The notes under the pieces: model-generated
What the model was told of the DNA's origin: nothing
Seen by the model: only the letters and a program-made list of their open reading frames with translations
The model's database searches: none
Program-made: the position numbers and the translations under genes
Source of the DNA: an uncultured Eubacteriales bacterium
GTDB lineage: Bacteria; Bacillota; Clostridia; Tissierellales; Peptoniphilaceae
Direction: 5' to 3'
Assembly: GCA_900540185.1 (NCBI GenBank)
Contig: UQFH01000004.1
Location: forward strand, 1-64,000
Length of the DNA stretch: 64,000 nucleotides
Shown here: piece by piece, positions 28,549 through 36,990 of the stretch
Layout of the letters: every line of letters starts with the position of its first letter
Numbering within the stretch: the first letter of the stretch is position 1

Positions 28549-28630
28549 ATCTACACCTCCAAGTGATTTAGTCTCGCCGACGTCAAGGCTGACAGTTGTC
28601 ATTCGAAGCCCGACTCAAGCGGAAGATTAC
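28549..28630 (-). promoter_or_regulatory. Candidate L21 leader RNA
   Basis: About 80 nt of GC-richer sequence lies between the predicted transcription start and rplU. It can form a small GACA-AC-TGTC hairpin (near 28590) and a longer pairing between GAGTCGG and a downstream CCGAC/GGACT-like stretch. Its position fits the autoregulatory L21 leader of Firmicutes. I could not verify the full consensus fold by eye. Confidence 0.5.
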
Positions 28631-28636
28631 TCGTAT

Positions 28637-28665
28637 ATAATATCATATAAATTTTTGTTTGTCAA
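28637..28665 (-). promoter_or_regulatory. Promoter of rplU-prp-rpmA
   Basis: Minus strand TTGACA (28660-28665), 17 bp spacer, TATTAT (28637-28642). It gives a transcript starting near 28630 and an 80-nt leader. Confidence 0.8.
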
Positions 28666-28712
28666 GAAAAAATATACATTTTATTTATTTTATTTTTATG
28701 CTTTTAATAAAA

Positions 28713-28757
28713 CAAAAAAATACCGCCTTAAGCGTTCGTTCGATGAAGACGGTATTG
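28713..28757 (-). terminator. Terminator of the mre/pbp2 operon
   Basis: AATACCGCCTT (about 28719-28729) pairs with GAAGACGGTATT (about 28745-28756) and runs into TTTTTTT on the minus strand. It is 13 bp past the stop of the ParB-like gene. Confidence 0.85.
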
Positions 28758-28769
28758 TGATTTTAAAAA

Positions 28770-29384
28770 TTAAATTTTATTTTTATAGTAATCGTCGCAA
28801 AATGCATTCCATTTTCTTTCATACTCATCGTGAGACACTAAAATCATATGCTTTGCTTTTGTTATTCCGCGCTTTTTTGTTTCTTCAACAAAAAATTCTT
28901 CTCCTTCAAATCCTGCAGTTATATAGCCGTAAACATACGAAAAACCGAGTTCATATGCAAGAAAAAGTCTTGTGTGTCCGTCAAGCGAAACATATTCATC
29001 TTCATATTTGTCGAGCGGAACAATAATGTCTTCTTCCCTTCGGACAAATGTTTTTACCGCATTTAATTTGTCAATATCGACAAAGAATTGAAGCGGCCTA
29101 ATTCTATCGATTTCAATTTTAAAGATTTCGATTCTGTCAAAACATTTTACAACATTTCCATCCTTATCATAGAAAGTTGTAATATGCTTTGTATAAAAAC
29201 GAAATTCTTCAATAACATCTTCAAAAAATTCTTTATTTCCATTTATTATGGCTTCATAACTTGAAATAATTTTTATCTCAACCGGATATTTGTCCTCTAC
29301 AATATAACAACCATGTTCATTAAGAGCTTGCTTGTCAAAGCGTTCATCGTCATATATGTCTATTCTTCTGATTTTTTCGTTCAT
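28770..29384 (-). CDS. ParB/sulfiredoxin-like domain protein, function unknown
   Basis: I do not recognise a named protein. From ATG 29384 (GTGGAGA seven bases upstream) it has 204 residues. The segment PLDKYEDEYVSLDGHTRLFL (about residues 125-147) matches the core of ParB/Srx-like nucleotide-binding folds (DGHTRL-AA pattern). No helix-turn-helix or partner parA is present, so a role in chromosome partition is not supported. It lies 17 bp after the RNase E/G-like gene and before the operon terminator. Confidence 0.75.
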   Translation of the reverse strand: MNEKIRRIDIYDDERFDKQALNEHGCYIVEDKYPVEIKIISSYEAIINGNKEFFEDVIEEFRFYTKHITTFYDKDGNVVKCFDRIEIFKIEIDRIRPLQFFVDIDKLNAVKTFVRREEDIIVPLDKYEDEYVSLDGHTRLFLAYELGFSYVYGYITAGFEGEEFFVEETKKRGITKAKHMILVSHDEYERKWNAFCDDYYKNKI

Positions 29385-29401
29385 GTCAATTCTCCACAAG
29401 T

Positions 29402-30556
29402 TTAAATATTTCCCAGCGTTCTTTTTAACTCCGTAATTTTTTCTCGGCTTATTTTTTCGCCGCCCGTCTTTTTTATCGTCATCTCAAGCATCCCGAGTCT
29501 CGTTATGTCGTGAAAATTTATCTCGGTGTACTCGCTCTTTAGATATTCCAAAAATTCTCGGTTCATCTTTCCCGGGAGTTTTAAAATGTCCATTATTATA
29601 ACGCCCTCGAGATTTCGAAGTTTTATTATTTCAGCAAGCTTTTTCATCGCTTCTTTGTTCACTTCCATGCGGTTTAGTGCGCTGTCGAAAAATTCCGAAA
29701 AATCTCCGGAGTTCACATCGACAATCGTCATATATGGAAGAGTATCGACATAGAGATATCCGGTTTTCAAGTCTACTCTTCTTTCGAAATCGGGTTCGGC
29801 ATTTTTCAGCACTTTAGCAACTTCTTCCTTGTCGATTGACTGCTCCGCATTATACTCTTCGATAAGTTTTTCGGATTTTGTCGGAGCTTTGTAGACAATT
29901 TTCGGGATTGGAAGTGTGTTTTTCATCGAAAAAATATGCTTCCATTTTTCTAGAAGGGACTCTTCGACTGTGTCGGGTTGGGTCGGGGTTGTGGTTTCGG
30001 TTGTAGTTAGGCTTTCGGTTTCATTGTTTTTTCTGTACGAATTTTTGTTCTCAATGCTTTTTTCGCTCAGACTCTCGATAGATGCGTTTTTTCCGCTCGA
30101 ACTTTTAGTGAATACGTTTTTTTCGACTCTACTTTTCCCCGAGTCAGTCCCATCCGAACCGCCGTCTCTCGAGCCGACAATGCTCGAAAATTTTTCGAAT
30201 TTTGTTTCGAATGCTCCGGATTTTTTCGGAATAATTCTGAGCATGCTCGAGTTTTTCTCGAGTTTTAAATCCATGTCGACGGTGTAGAACTTTTCTTCGT
30301 CGGGGGTCTTTCGGATATTGAAGAACGCGTCAGCTCCCGCTTTCAGTCCGGTCTTTTCCGCGCAGAACGCATCCTCCGTCTCGCCTATGTCCACGAAGGT
30401 GAGTCTCGCTTTGTTGTCGATTTTCTTTACGCGTGCGTGCACAATGGAGCCGACGGGAATTTCGTCATTTTTTTCTATAACTATTTGATAAAGACGGTCT
30501 GATTCATAAAAAATCGTGACCGTCTCCAATTCATTTTGAAATTTGTAATATTTCAT
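29402..30556 (-). CDS. Short, degenerate RNase E/G-like protein
   Basis: 384 residues. The start resembles the S1-containing part of RNase G (VGSIVHARVKKI, RLTFVDIGETEDAFC). A low-complexity Ser/Thr/Asn/Glu-rich linker (about 120-230) replaces the usual middle. The C-terminal part resembles the DNase I-like catalytic domain, with Asp280 in IVDVNSGDF, Asp323 in VIIMDILKLP and LGMLEMTIKKTG. Both magnesium-binding aspartates are kept, but the zinc-link cysteines and about 100 residues are missing. RNase G genes next to rplU are common in Clostridia. Whether this one cuts RNA is uncertain. Confidence 0.82.
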   Translation of the reverse strand: MKYYKFQNELETVTIFYESDRLYQIVIEKNDEIPVGSIVHARVKKIDNKARLTFVDIGETEDAFCAEKTGLKAGADAFFNIRKTPDEEKFYTVDMDLKLEKNSSMLRIIPKKSGAFETKFEKFSSIVGSRDGGSDGTDSGKSRVEKNVFTKSSSGKNASIESLSEKSIENKNSYRKNNETESLTTTETTTPTQPDTVEESLLEKWKHIFSMKNTLPIPKIVYKAPTKSEKLIEEYNAEQSIDKEEVAKVLKNAEPDFERRVDLKTGYLYVDTLPYMTIVDVNSGDFSEFFDSALNRMEVNKEAMKKLAEIIKLRNLEGVIIMDILKLPGKMNREFLEYLKSEYTEINFHDITRLGMLEMTIKKTGGEKISREKITELKRTLGNI

Positions 30557-33500
30557 TATTTTATCAGCTCATTTCTAAAAGGCATGACATTCTTTGTGTC
30601 AACTCTGTTAAGTCCCAAATATTCCGCCATCAAATCTCTCGCCATCGGTCCGGCGTTTGAGCCCGTTCCCCCTTGAAAGAGAACGGATGCGACGACAATT
30701 TCCGGATCGTCCGCAGGTGCGTACGATACAAACCATGCAAAGTCGTCATATGGCATATTTGTGTTCGGATTTATTCCTTCCCTTTGCGCCGTCCCCGTTT
30801 TTGAGCCCGTAGCAATCGGGAAATCCAAGAACACACGTCTACTCGTTCCGACTCTTGAAACAAGTTCCATTCCGTATTTTATTTGATTCATCCCGTCCGG
30901 ATTTTTTATGTCAATCTGTGTAGGATTATTTTCAGGAAGAAGAACGTCCTCTTGTCCGTCGTAGGATTTGACTGAGTCAAAGAGCGTGACCTTGTTTCTC
31001 GTGCCGCCGTTTACGAGCGTCGAGATGTAGTTCGCCATTTGAAGAGTCGTAAAGTTCGACTGACCTTGACCGATTGTGACGTTCAGTGTGTCGGCAAGAC
31101 TCCAAGGCGCCTGATTTATATAGTCGAATTTTAAAACATCCGTCAGACTTCTTTTTTGTCCTTTGACCGGAGTGCTTCCGTTGTATCCCATATTTTCAAG
31201 GCGTTTTATAAGTTCGTTGCTCGTGAGTGAGCGACCTTCTTCCGCCCAATCAGCAATTTCTTTTATATCATTTTCAACTTCATCATCCGTCTTTTCGGTT
31301 TCAAGAAAATCTCTAATATTCTCTCTCAACCATTTTGCAATATAGAATTTTGTAGTGAACATTTTTTGCTCCGCCTCAGGGACCGAGCCGACCGTTTCCG
31401 GCGGTATATTGATTTCGATGCCGGTCTTGTCATTTAAGCCAAACTCCTCGGCGGCGTTTCTTATATCCTCGATTGAAATATGCGTGCTTATCGGCTTTTC
31501 ACCTCGTCTTTGGTTGTTTCCAAGAGCAAGCGAGTAGAAATAGTAGTTGCACGAGTGCTCAATTGCATGAGCAAGGTCGACATTTCCGTGAGATGCCTTT
31601 GAGAGAGTATAGACAAGACATCTGAATTTGGTGTCTCCAACTTCGACATATCCGCCGTCCCAAATTTTTTCGTACGGATCGAGCCCCTTTTGAAGTCCCG
31701 CAAAACCGGTCACCATTTTGAATGTGGAGCCCGGTTGAACTGCAGTTTGGGTTGCGATATTGTAGAGCGGTCTTGCTGCAAGAGGGTCGTTGTCGTTTTC
31801 CGGAAAAAAGTTTTTCCAGTCCGACTCGTTTATGCCCGTCGCAAAAAGATTAGGGTCATATCCCGGATAGCTCGCCATAGCAAGCACTTCACCGGTCTTT
31901 GCATTCATTGCGACGACCGCACCCGCATTGCAGTTTGAGAACGGTCTTTTGGTTCCGATTTCACCGTCCATTTGATAGTCGCCCCATTCGCTTTCATAGA
32001 CCGCACGCCTTCTCACGCGGTCAATTGTCTTTTCCAGATATTCCTCCGCAAGCGAATTGAGCTTGGAGTCAATTGAGAGATAAAGAGTATTTCCCGGAAC
32101 ACTTTTGGTTTCGTTCATAACCGAAGTTGTGTTTCCGATATAGTCGACGGCGACAGTTTTTTCGCCGCTCTTTCCGTGGAGATATTCCTCGAAACTTTCC
32201 TCGACTCCCGTCTTTCCTATAAATTTATTTCTGTCATATTTTTTATCTTCTACATATTTTTCAATTTCCTTGTCGGTCGCAATTCTTCCCATATAACCGA
32301 GTATGTGCGATGCGGTTTGCCCGAGCGGATAATATCTCACAGGTTCCAAAGAAACTCTGATTCCGCTTTTTTCACCGATTTTTTCCTCGATTTTTGCAAC
32401 CGTTTCATCTTTTAATCCGTACGCAAGGTTGACCGGCTTGTACGCTCTTTCTCCGAGTTTATAAACGAGGTCATAGATATTTAAGATGTCCTTCGCTTCA
32501 TAGTTTGAAATGTCCGGCGAGATTCTATAGTAGTCCTTCGCCGCCGCCAAAAGCTCTTCGGCGTCCGGTAGCTCGGAATCGTCTTCCATATCTTTAAAAT
32601 ATGATTTGAATCTCGAATAAAGATTTTTTGTATTTTTGTCATTTACAAATTCAAGCTCGTTTGAAACCGAGATTTTTGCATTTATATTTTTCTTTAAAAG
32701 CTCGCGTTGAACAATCGGTCGGATTTCTTCTCTCATTAAAAATTCGTCGATGACTTCATCGCTTGCCATATTGATTAAATCTTCGAGAGGATTTTTCGAA
32801 TCCGTGCCGTCGTTGTATTTATAAAATACTCCGGTTTCGTCTTCCGAAAGATAGACTTCGATATTTTTTGCGATGCCCTTATCTTGAACCGTCTGAAGGA
32901 ATATTTCTCCCGGAACCATTTTCCCGTCGTCATAAATCGAGCTTAAAATTTCCTTTAGAGCATATCGTTTTCCGAGAAATGTGAAAAATGTTTTCGCATC
33001 GTCCTTGATGCTTAGCTCCGGATAATTCTTTACAAGGTTCAGCTTGTCGATTAAAAGTTCGTTTTGGTAGCTTATGGAAACCGGCTTCATCCTTATATTG
33101 GAAATCGTTCCGCTCTTCGCTGCAATTTCAAAAAGAATCGCCCTCGCAATCGGGTGATTTAAAATCTTTCTTTTTATAGTCATGTCCGATTTTATGATTT
33201 CAAAGACGAGTTCCTCCGCCGAAAGTCCCTCTTGCATGGATTTGTCCTTGATAAATGTCGCAAGTTTTAAATCGTCAGCAACGAATACATTGTCCTTTAA
33301 AGTTACCGGAAAGTCTATATATTTTTCACGAACCGCATTCAGCGCGCGTTGTTTGACGTTGAAAGAATAGTGATTCGGAAATCTGTCAAGATTCATCGAA
33401 GACTCGATAAACTCTCTTAAAACATCTTCGTTCTCAAGTTTTTTCACCATAATCTCCTGTGGTGACTCTTCGCTCGTTTCGTACATTTCTTCTTTTGCGA

Positions 33501-33894
33501 AAGTATAGTAGTTCAAATCCACCGGAAATTCGCCTTGGAAAAAAACGCCGTCCTCCTCAAGAAGTCTTATCAAAGTCAAAAGCCTTTGGTTTCTGTTTTT
33601 TATCTCATCTTTGGTTTGATTCGGGCGCATGAGTTCATCTTTTAAAACTTGCACCGTGAAAGACGGAATGTTTCCCGCAAGAAGTCTTCCGTGCCTGTCT
33701 CTTATCTCGCCTCTCGGCGCCGTTTCATAAACTTTTTTTATTCTTCTGTTGTCCGCAATTTCACGATATTTATCGCCTTCGACAACGGTCATAAAAAACA
33801 GCCTTGCTAAAAGCACGACAAAAAGAATGGATGTTACTATAAATAAAATGTCCATTCTCAGTGGAATATTCGCTTTGTCATTTTTGTTTTCCAT
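30556..33894 (-). CDS. mrdA: Penicillin-binding protein 2 (elongation transpeptidase)
   Basis: Cross-links peptidoglycan during cell elongation with MreC/MreD. One N-terminal membrane helix (about 17-38) precedes the dimerisation/pedestal region containing RGEIRDRHGRLLAGN. This is greatly enlarged, to about residue 640. The transpeptidase domain has Ser723 in GSTFKM, SCN in HSCNYYFY, and KTG in SKTGTAQRE (Lys near 1032). At 1112 residues it is much longer than the roughly 630 of E. coli PBP2; long forms occur in Clostridia. It overlaps mreD by one base. Confidence 0.96.
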   Translation of the reverse strand: MENKNDKANIPLRMDILFIVTSILFVVLLARLFFMTVVEGDKYREIADNRRIKKVYETAPRGEIRDRHGRLLAGNIPSFTVQVLKDELMRPNQTKDEIKNRNQRLLTLIRLLEEDGVFFQGEFPVDLNYYTFAKEEMYETSEESPQEIMVKKLENEDVLREFIESSMNLDRFPNHYSFNVKQRALNAVREKYIDFPVTLKDNVFVADDLKLATFIKDKSMQEGLSAEELVFEIIKSDMTIKRKILNHPIARAILFEIAAKSGTISNIRMKPVSISYQNELLIDKLNLVKNYPELSIKDDAKTFFTFLGKRYALKEILSSIYDDGKMVPGEIFLQTVQDKGIAKNIEVYLSEDETGVFYKYNDGTDSKNPLEDLINMASDEVIDEFLMREEIRPIVQRELLKKNINAKISVSNELEFVNDKNTKNLYSRFKSYFKDMEDDSELPDAEELLAAAKDYYRISPDISNYEAKDILNIYDLVYKLGERAYKPVNLAYGLKDETVAKIEEKIGEKSGIRVSLEPVRYYPLGQTASHILGYMGRIATDKEIEKYVEDKKYDRNKFIGKTGVEESFEEYLHGKSGEKTVAVDYIGNTTSVMNETKSVPGNTLYLSIDSKLNSLAEEYLEKTIDRVRRRAVYESEWGDYQMDGEIGTKRPFSNCNAGAVVAMNAKTGEVLAMASYPGYDPNLFATGINESDWKNFFPENDNDPLAARPLYNIATQTAVQPGSTFKMVTGFAGLQKGLDPYEKIWDGGYVEVGDTKFRCLVYTLSKASHGNVDLAHAIEHSCNYYFYSLALGNNQRRGEKPISTHISIEDIRNAAEEFGLNDKTGIEINIPPETVGSVPEAEQKMFTTKFYIAKWLRENIRDFLETEKTDDEVENDIKEIADWAEEGRSLTSNELIKRLENMGYNGSTPVKGQKRSLTDVLKFDYINQAPWSLADTLNVTIGQGQSNFTTLQMANYISTLVNGGTRNKVTLFDSVKSYDGQEDVLLPENNPTQIDIKNPDGMNQIKYGMELVSRVGTSRRVFLDFPIATGSKTGTAQREGINPNTNMPYDDFAWFVSYAPADDPEIVVASVLFQGGTGSNAGPMARDLMAEYLGLNRVDTKNVMPFRNELIK

Positions 33895-34379
33895 TAAAAT
33901 TCCACCTTTCTGTGCTTGCGTTTTGTGAAAATCTTATAATAAATTATGGAAAGGACGATTTGAATCGGGACTTGAAATGAGAAGAGATTGAAAAATACAG
34001 CTCCCATCTTTGTATCAATTCCCAAAAACATAAGTCCAAGTCCATACGATAAGATATACAAAATACCCGTCACTGCGGTTATAACCGAGACGACAAACAT
34101 TGATTTACCCGTAAATTTTTCGCGCATAGAGCCCAATATAAATGCGATTGCAACAAAAAGAAGAATTCTAAGTCCGAATGCACGTCTAAAATAGATATCC
34201 AAAATAAAGCCTGAAATCGCCGCAAGTGTTATCGCTTCTTTCTTGTCGATTGCAAGCGCCATAACGATAATCATCGGCACAAAAAATTCAGGCATCGTCA
34301 CCTCCGGTAGAATTCCCGGAAAAAATCCGATTTGCATAAAAAGTGAGATTAAACTCACCACTAAAATTTTTGCAAACAT
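33894..34379 (-). CDS. mreD: Rod shape-determining protein MreD
   Basis: 161-residue membrane protein with about five hydrophobic helices, the normal MreD size and layout. It is identified mainly by position, directly between mreC and the PBP2 gene with one-base overlaps on both sides. The LAAISGFILDIYFRRAFGLR segment resembles the family core. It acts in the elongasome at the membrane. No mreB is present in this window. Confidence 0.9.
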   Translation of the reverse strand: MFAKILVVSLISLFMQIGFFPGILPEVTMPEFFVPMIIVMALAIDKKEAITLAAISGFILDIYFRRAFGLRILLFVAIAFILGSMREKFTGKSMFVVSVITAVTGILYILSYGLGLMFLGIDTKMGAVFFNLFSFQVPIQIVLSIIYYKIFTKRKHRKVEF

Positions 34380-35203
34380 TATTTCACCACATAAACTCTT
34401 CTCAAGTGTTTAAAATCCACACCCGGCTTGATATAGACGAGTTTTTTCATCTCAGTGTCATCGGTTTCGACTTTCGAAACTTCGCCCACGTAGATGTCCT
34501 TCTTTATAACCTCGCCAAGGCCCGACGTGATAATTTCGTCGCCGACGATGACGTCGCTGTTTTGGTCGAACATATAAGCCTTGAGCTCGCCGGACTTCAT
34601 TCCGCCAAGAATTCCGCCGTCGCCGCTTCTTATAGTCCTTATACTCACTCGAACTGTGTCGTCCGTAATCGCAGTGACCTCGCTGTAGTCGCTGTAGACT
34701 CCGGTCACTCGACCCACAAGTCCTTCCATCGCTTCAGCCGTGTCGTCGCCCGACATAACAACGCTGTCCCCTATCTCGACGCCGTCTTTTAGACCTCTGT
34801 TGATCGTAAAAACGTCGTACCAGGAGTTGTTGTTTAAAGACGTTATATCCGCAGGTATAAGCTCTAAATTTGTAGATTTTATCATATCGTATTCATTTTG
34901 AAGCGCCTCGCTTCTTATGACGACTTCTCGAAGTTTTCTATTTTCTTCTTCGAGTTTCTTCACTCTCAAATTGAGCTCGTCGAGGTCGTTTATTTCCTCA
35001 TCCGTAAGACCGCCGACTTTTTCTCTTATTGTGCTTCCGGCACTTCTGAAAAATCTCGAAACGGGATTTACAATCACCGAAACGCCCTTACTTATAATAT
35101 TGTCTTTCGAAACATTTTTGTCGATTACAAAAACAAATACGACCAACGCAACAAAAATAAGAAATATTATTATGTTTTTTATATATTTATTGTTAAAATT
35201 CAT
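34379..35203 (-). CDS. mreC: Rod shape-determining protein MreC
   Basis: 274 residues: an N-terminal membrane helix (about 9-27), a coiled coil (about 60-105, NLRVKKLEEENRKLREVV) and a periplasm-side beta domain (about 115-270). The beta domain shows TINRGLKDGVEIGDSVV and LVGRVTGVYSDYSEV, typical of MreC. It scaffolds PBP2 and MreD. The gene follows radC by 17 bp, as in many bacteria where radC and mre genes are neighbours. Confidence 0.95.
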   Translation of the reverse strand: MNFNNKYIKNIIIFLIFVALVVFVFVIDKNVSKDNIISKGVSVIVNPVSRFFRSAGSTIREKVGGLTDEEINDLDELNLRVKKLEEENRKLREVVIRSEALQNEYDMIKSTNLELIPADITSLNNNSWYDVFTINRGLKDGVEIGDSVVMSGDDTAEAMEGLVGRVTGVYSDYSEVTAITDDTVRVSIRTIRSGDGGILGGMKSGELKAYMFDQNSDVIVGDEIITSGLGEVIKKDIYVGEVSKVETDDTEMKKLVYIKPGVDFKHLRRVYVVK

Positions 35204-35220
35204 AGATTTCCTCTTCTAAA

Positions 35221-36033
35221 TTACATATCTCCGTGCTGTCTCAGCGAATAGTAGTTGCCGTTTCCGACGACAATATGGTCGACCACTTCGATTCCAAGCA
35301 CTTTTCCGCACTCGACCATCCTTGAAGTGAGCCTTATGTCATCGCCCGACGGTGTAGGGTCGCCGCTTGGATGATTGTGCGCAAGCATAATCGACGTCGC
35401 GCCGAGCTTTATCGCACGTCTGAAGACCTCTCTCGGCATTGCAATGGTTTGATTGACCGTGCCCTTAGATATTACTTCTTCGTCCAAAAATTTGTATCTG
35501 CCCGAATTTATTGAATCATTTTTTAATATTTCATCTCCGTCGAAAATGAGTTCACCTTCGTGAACACGTGCGATGTTTTCGTTTATAAGACAGTTTTTGT
35601 TGTTTAAAACAAGCACCATAAAATGTTCTTCAGTGTGATTTTCGAGCTTTCTCATAATGTAGTCTGCGGCGCTTTTTACCGAAGTTAATTCGAGCATGCC
35701 GTCCTTCGCTCTTTCAAGCGCAACTCGGTTCGAGAGTTCAAAAGCCGCCATCATCGTCGTGATTTTTTGCTCGCCGAACCCCTTTATATTTTGCAGGTCC
35801 TGCGCTTCGAGTTGCACGAGTGACGAAAGCGAACCTCCTCCATATTTGAGAAGCCCTTTACTGAGCTCCAGTACATTTAAGCCGACAGTTCCGGTTCTTA
35901 AAAGAATGGCAAGAAGTTCCCACGGCTCGAGACTCTTCGCTCCCATTTTCATAAGTTTTTCACGTGGCATAAGCTTTTCCGAGTCTTCCACATATTCTGT
36001 TAAATCAGTCTTTTCAATACTGTTTTTTGTCAT
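35221..36033 (-). CDS. radC: RadC family JAB/MPN-domain protein
   Basis: 270 residues. The N-terminal part has a helix-hairpin-helix-like LQNIKGFGEQK. The C-terminal JAB/MPN metalloprotease-like domain has the zinc site in MLAHNHPSGDPTPSGDD. The true role of RadC is unclear; the old DNA-repair label is not well supported. It overlaps the upstream membrane-protein gene by 20 bp. Confidence 0.93.
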   Translation of the reverse strand: MTKNSIEKTDLTEYVEDSEKLMPREKLMKMGAKSLEPWELLAILLRTGTVGLNVLELSKGLLKYGGGSLSSLVQLEAQDLQNIKGFGEQKITTMMAAFELSNRVALERAKDGMLELTSVKSAADYIMRKLENHTEEHFMVLVLNNKNCLINENIARVHEGELIFDGDEILKNDSINSGRYKFLDEEVISKGTVNQTIAMPREVFRRAIKLGATSIMLAHNHPSGDPTPSGDDIRLTSRMVECGKVLGIEVVDHIVVGNGNYYSLRQHGDM

Positions 36034-36529
36034 TTAATATAACTCCCAAAGTGTTTTTCTTAACAAGTTCGTTTACAATAAAACCGTTCAACGTCCCTGT
36101 AAATGTTCCGACTATTTCAATCCACGGTAAATAGTGGAAATAGATGAAACTGTTCAATACGAGATACGAAACGGTGACCTGTGAAAAGTTAAAAAAGAAT
36201 GCTCCCACAACCGAAACTCCGATATAACTCACGCGCGGCATAAACTTCATCGCAAGTATCATTCCTATGAGTGCAAAAATTCCCGACGGAAGGCTGTACA
36301 TTATGCTTGTAAACGAGCCGCCCATCAACGCTTGCAAAATACTTTTCATAAGCACGATAAAAAATACTTCTTTTTTCGAAAAATAAATAAGTCCAACCAA
36401 AAGAACTATATTTGAAAATCCGAGTTTCATGCCCGGAATCGGAATAAGCGGTGTGAAAAAATTTTCCAAAAATGAAATCATTCCGGCAATAAGTGCGAAT
36501 AGTGCGATTTTTGTAATATTTGTTTTCAT
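36014..36529 (-). CDS. Gx transporter family membrane protein
   Basis: 171 residues with five or six hydrophobic helices. The opening (LENFFTPLIPIPGMKLGFSN) and the following GLIYF segment match the Gx transporter family (PF07456), once labelled heptaprenyl diphosphate synthase component I. It is paired with a NusG-II protein directly upstream (1 bp), as in many Firmicutes. The likely role is as an ECF-type substrate-binding subunit, with substrate unknown. Confidence 0.85.
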   Translation of the reverse strand: MKTNITKIALFALIAGMISFLENFFTPLIPIPGMKLGFSNIVLLVGLIYFSKKEVFFIVLMKSILQALMGGSFTSIMYSLPSGIFALIGMILAMKFMPRVSYIGVSVVGAFFFNFSQVTVSYLVLNSFIYFHYLPWIEIVGTFTGTLNGFIVNELVKKNTLGVILNDKKQY

Positions 36530-36530
36530 A

Positions 36531-36935
36531 TTATTTCACCATCATATCTATCTTATCCTCGTCGTCGCCCACGATTGTGACCGCCATATGGTGAGGAATG
36601 CAGATTAGACTCGAGCCCGGAGACTTGATTTTCCCTTGCTTCACAGCGAGCTGTCTTGGACAGTTAGACTCGAGCATGACGACATAGTCCGGTCCGATTT
36701 CAATCAGATTTATTCCATATTTCGTTTGAAAAAGTTTTTGTATAGGTTTCTTTTGAAAATCTTTTCTATATATAACCTCGCCGTCAACCTTCACTTCGAC
36801 GCCCGATGCTTCGACTTTCGGAAGCATAAAAATGGCGGTGATTGAAGCAATTATGATGACGAGTATGATAATAAAATCAAGTTTTGTCAATGCAATCACC
36901 GTCTTTATTTTATCATTAATCGCAAGTTTATTCAA
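36531..36935 (-). CDS. NusG domain II-containing membrane-anchored protein
   Basis: One N-terminal membrane segment is followed by a small extracytoplasmic beta domain. It holds the family's paired cysteines, ESNCPRQLAVKQGKI and LICIPHHMAVTI. The annotated start is a TTG at 36935 with no clear ribosome site. A TTG at 36890 (MTKLDFIII...) has GGTGA five bases upstream and would give 119 residues, so it may be the real start. It is partnered with the Gx family protein. Function unknown; electron-transfer or FMN-related roles have been suggested for the pair. Confidence 0.85.
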   Translation of the reverse strand: MNKLAINDKIKTVIALTKLDFIIILVIIIASITAIFMLPKVEASGVEVKVDGEVIYRKDFQKKPIQKLFQTKYGINLIEIGPDYVVMLESNCPRQLAVKQGKIKSPGSSLICIPHHMAVTIVGDDEDKIDMMVK

Positions 36936-36951
36936 GATTATTATGTAAATT

Positions 36952-36985
36952 AAAAGTCCTCTCCATGTTTCAAGAGAAGACTTTG
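36952..36985 (-). terminator. Terminator of uraA
   Basis: AAAGTC-TCTC and GAGA-GACTTT form a stem with one mismatch just after the uraA stop. The minus-strand T-run is short. Confidence 0.7.
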
Positions 36986-36990
36986 TTTTG

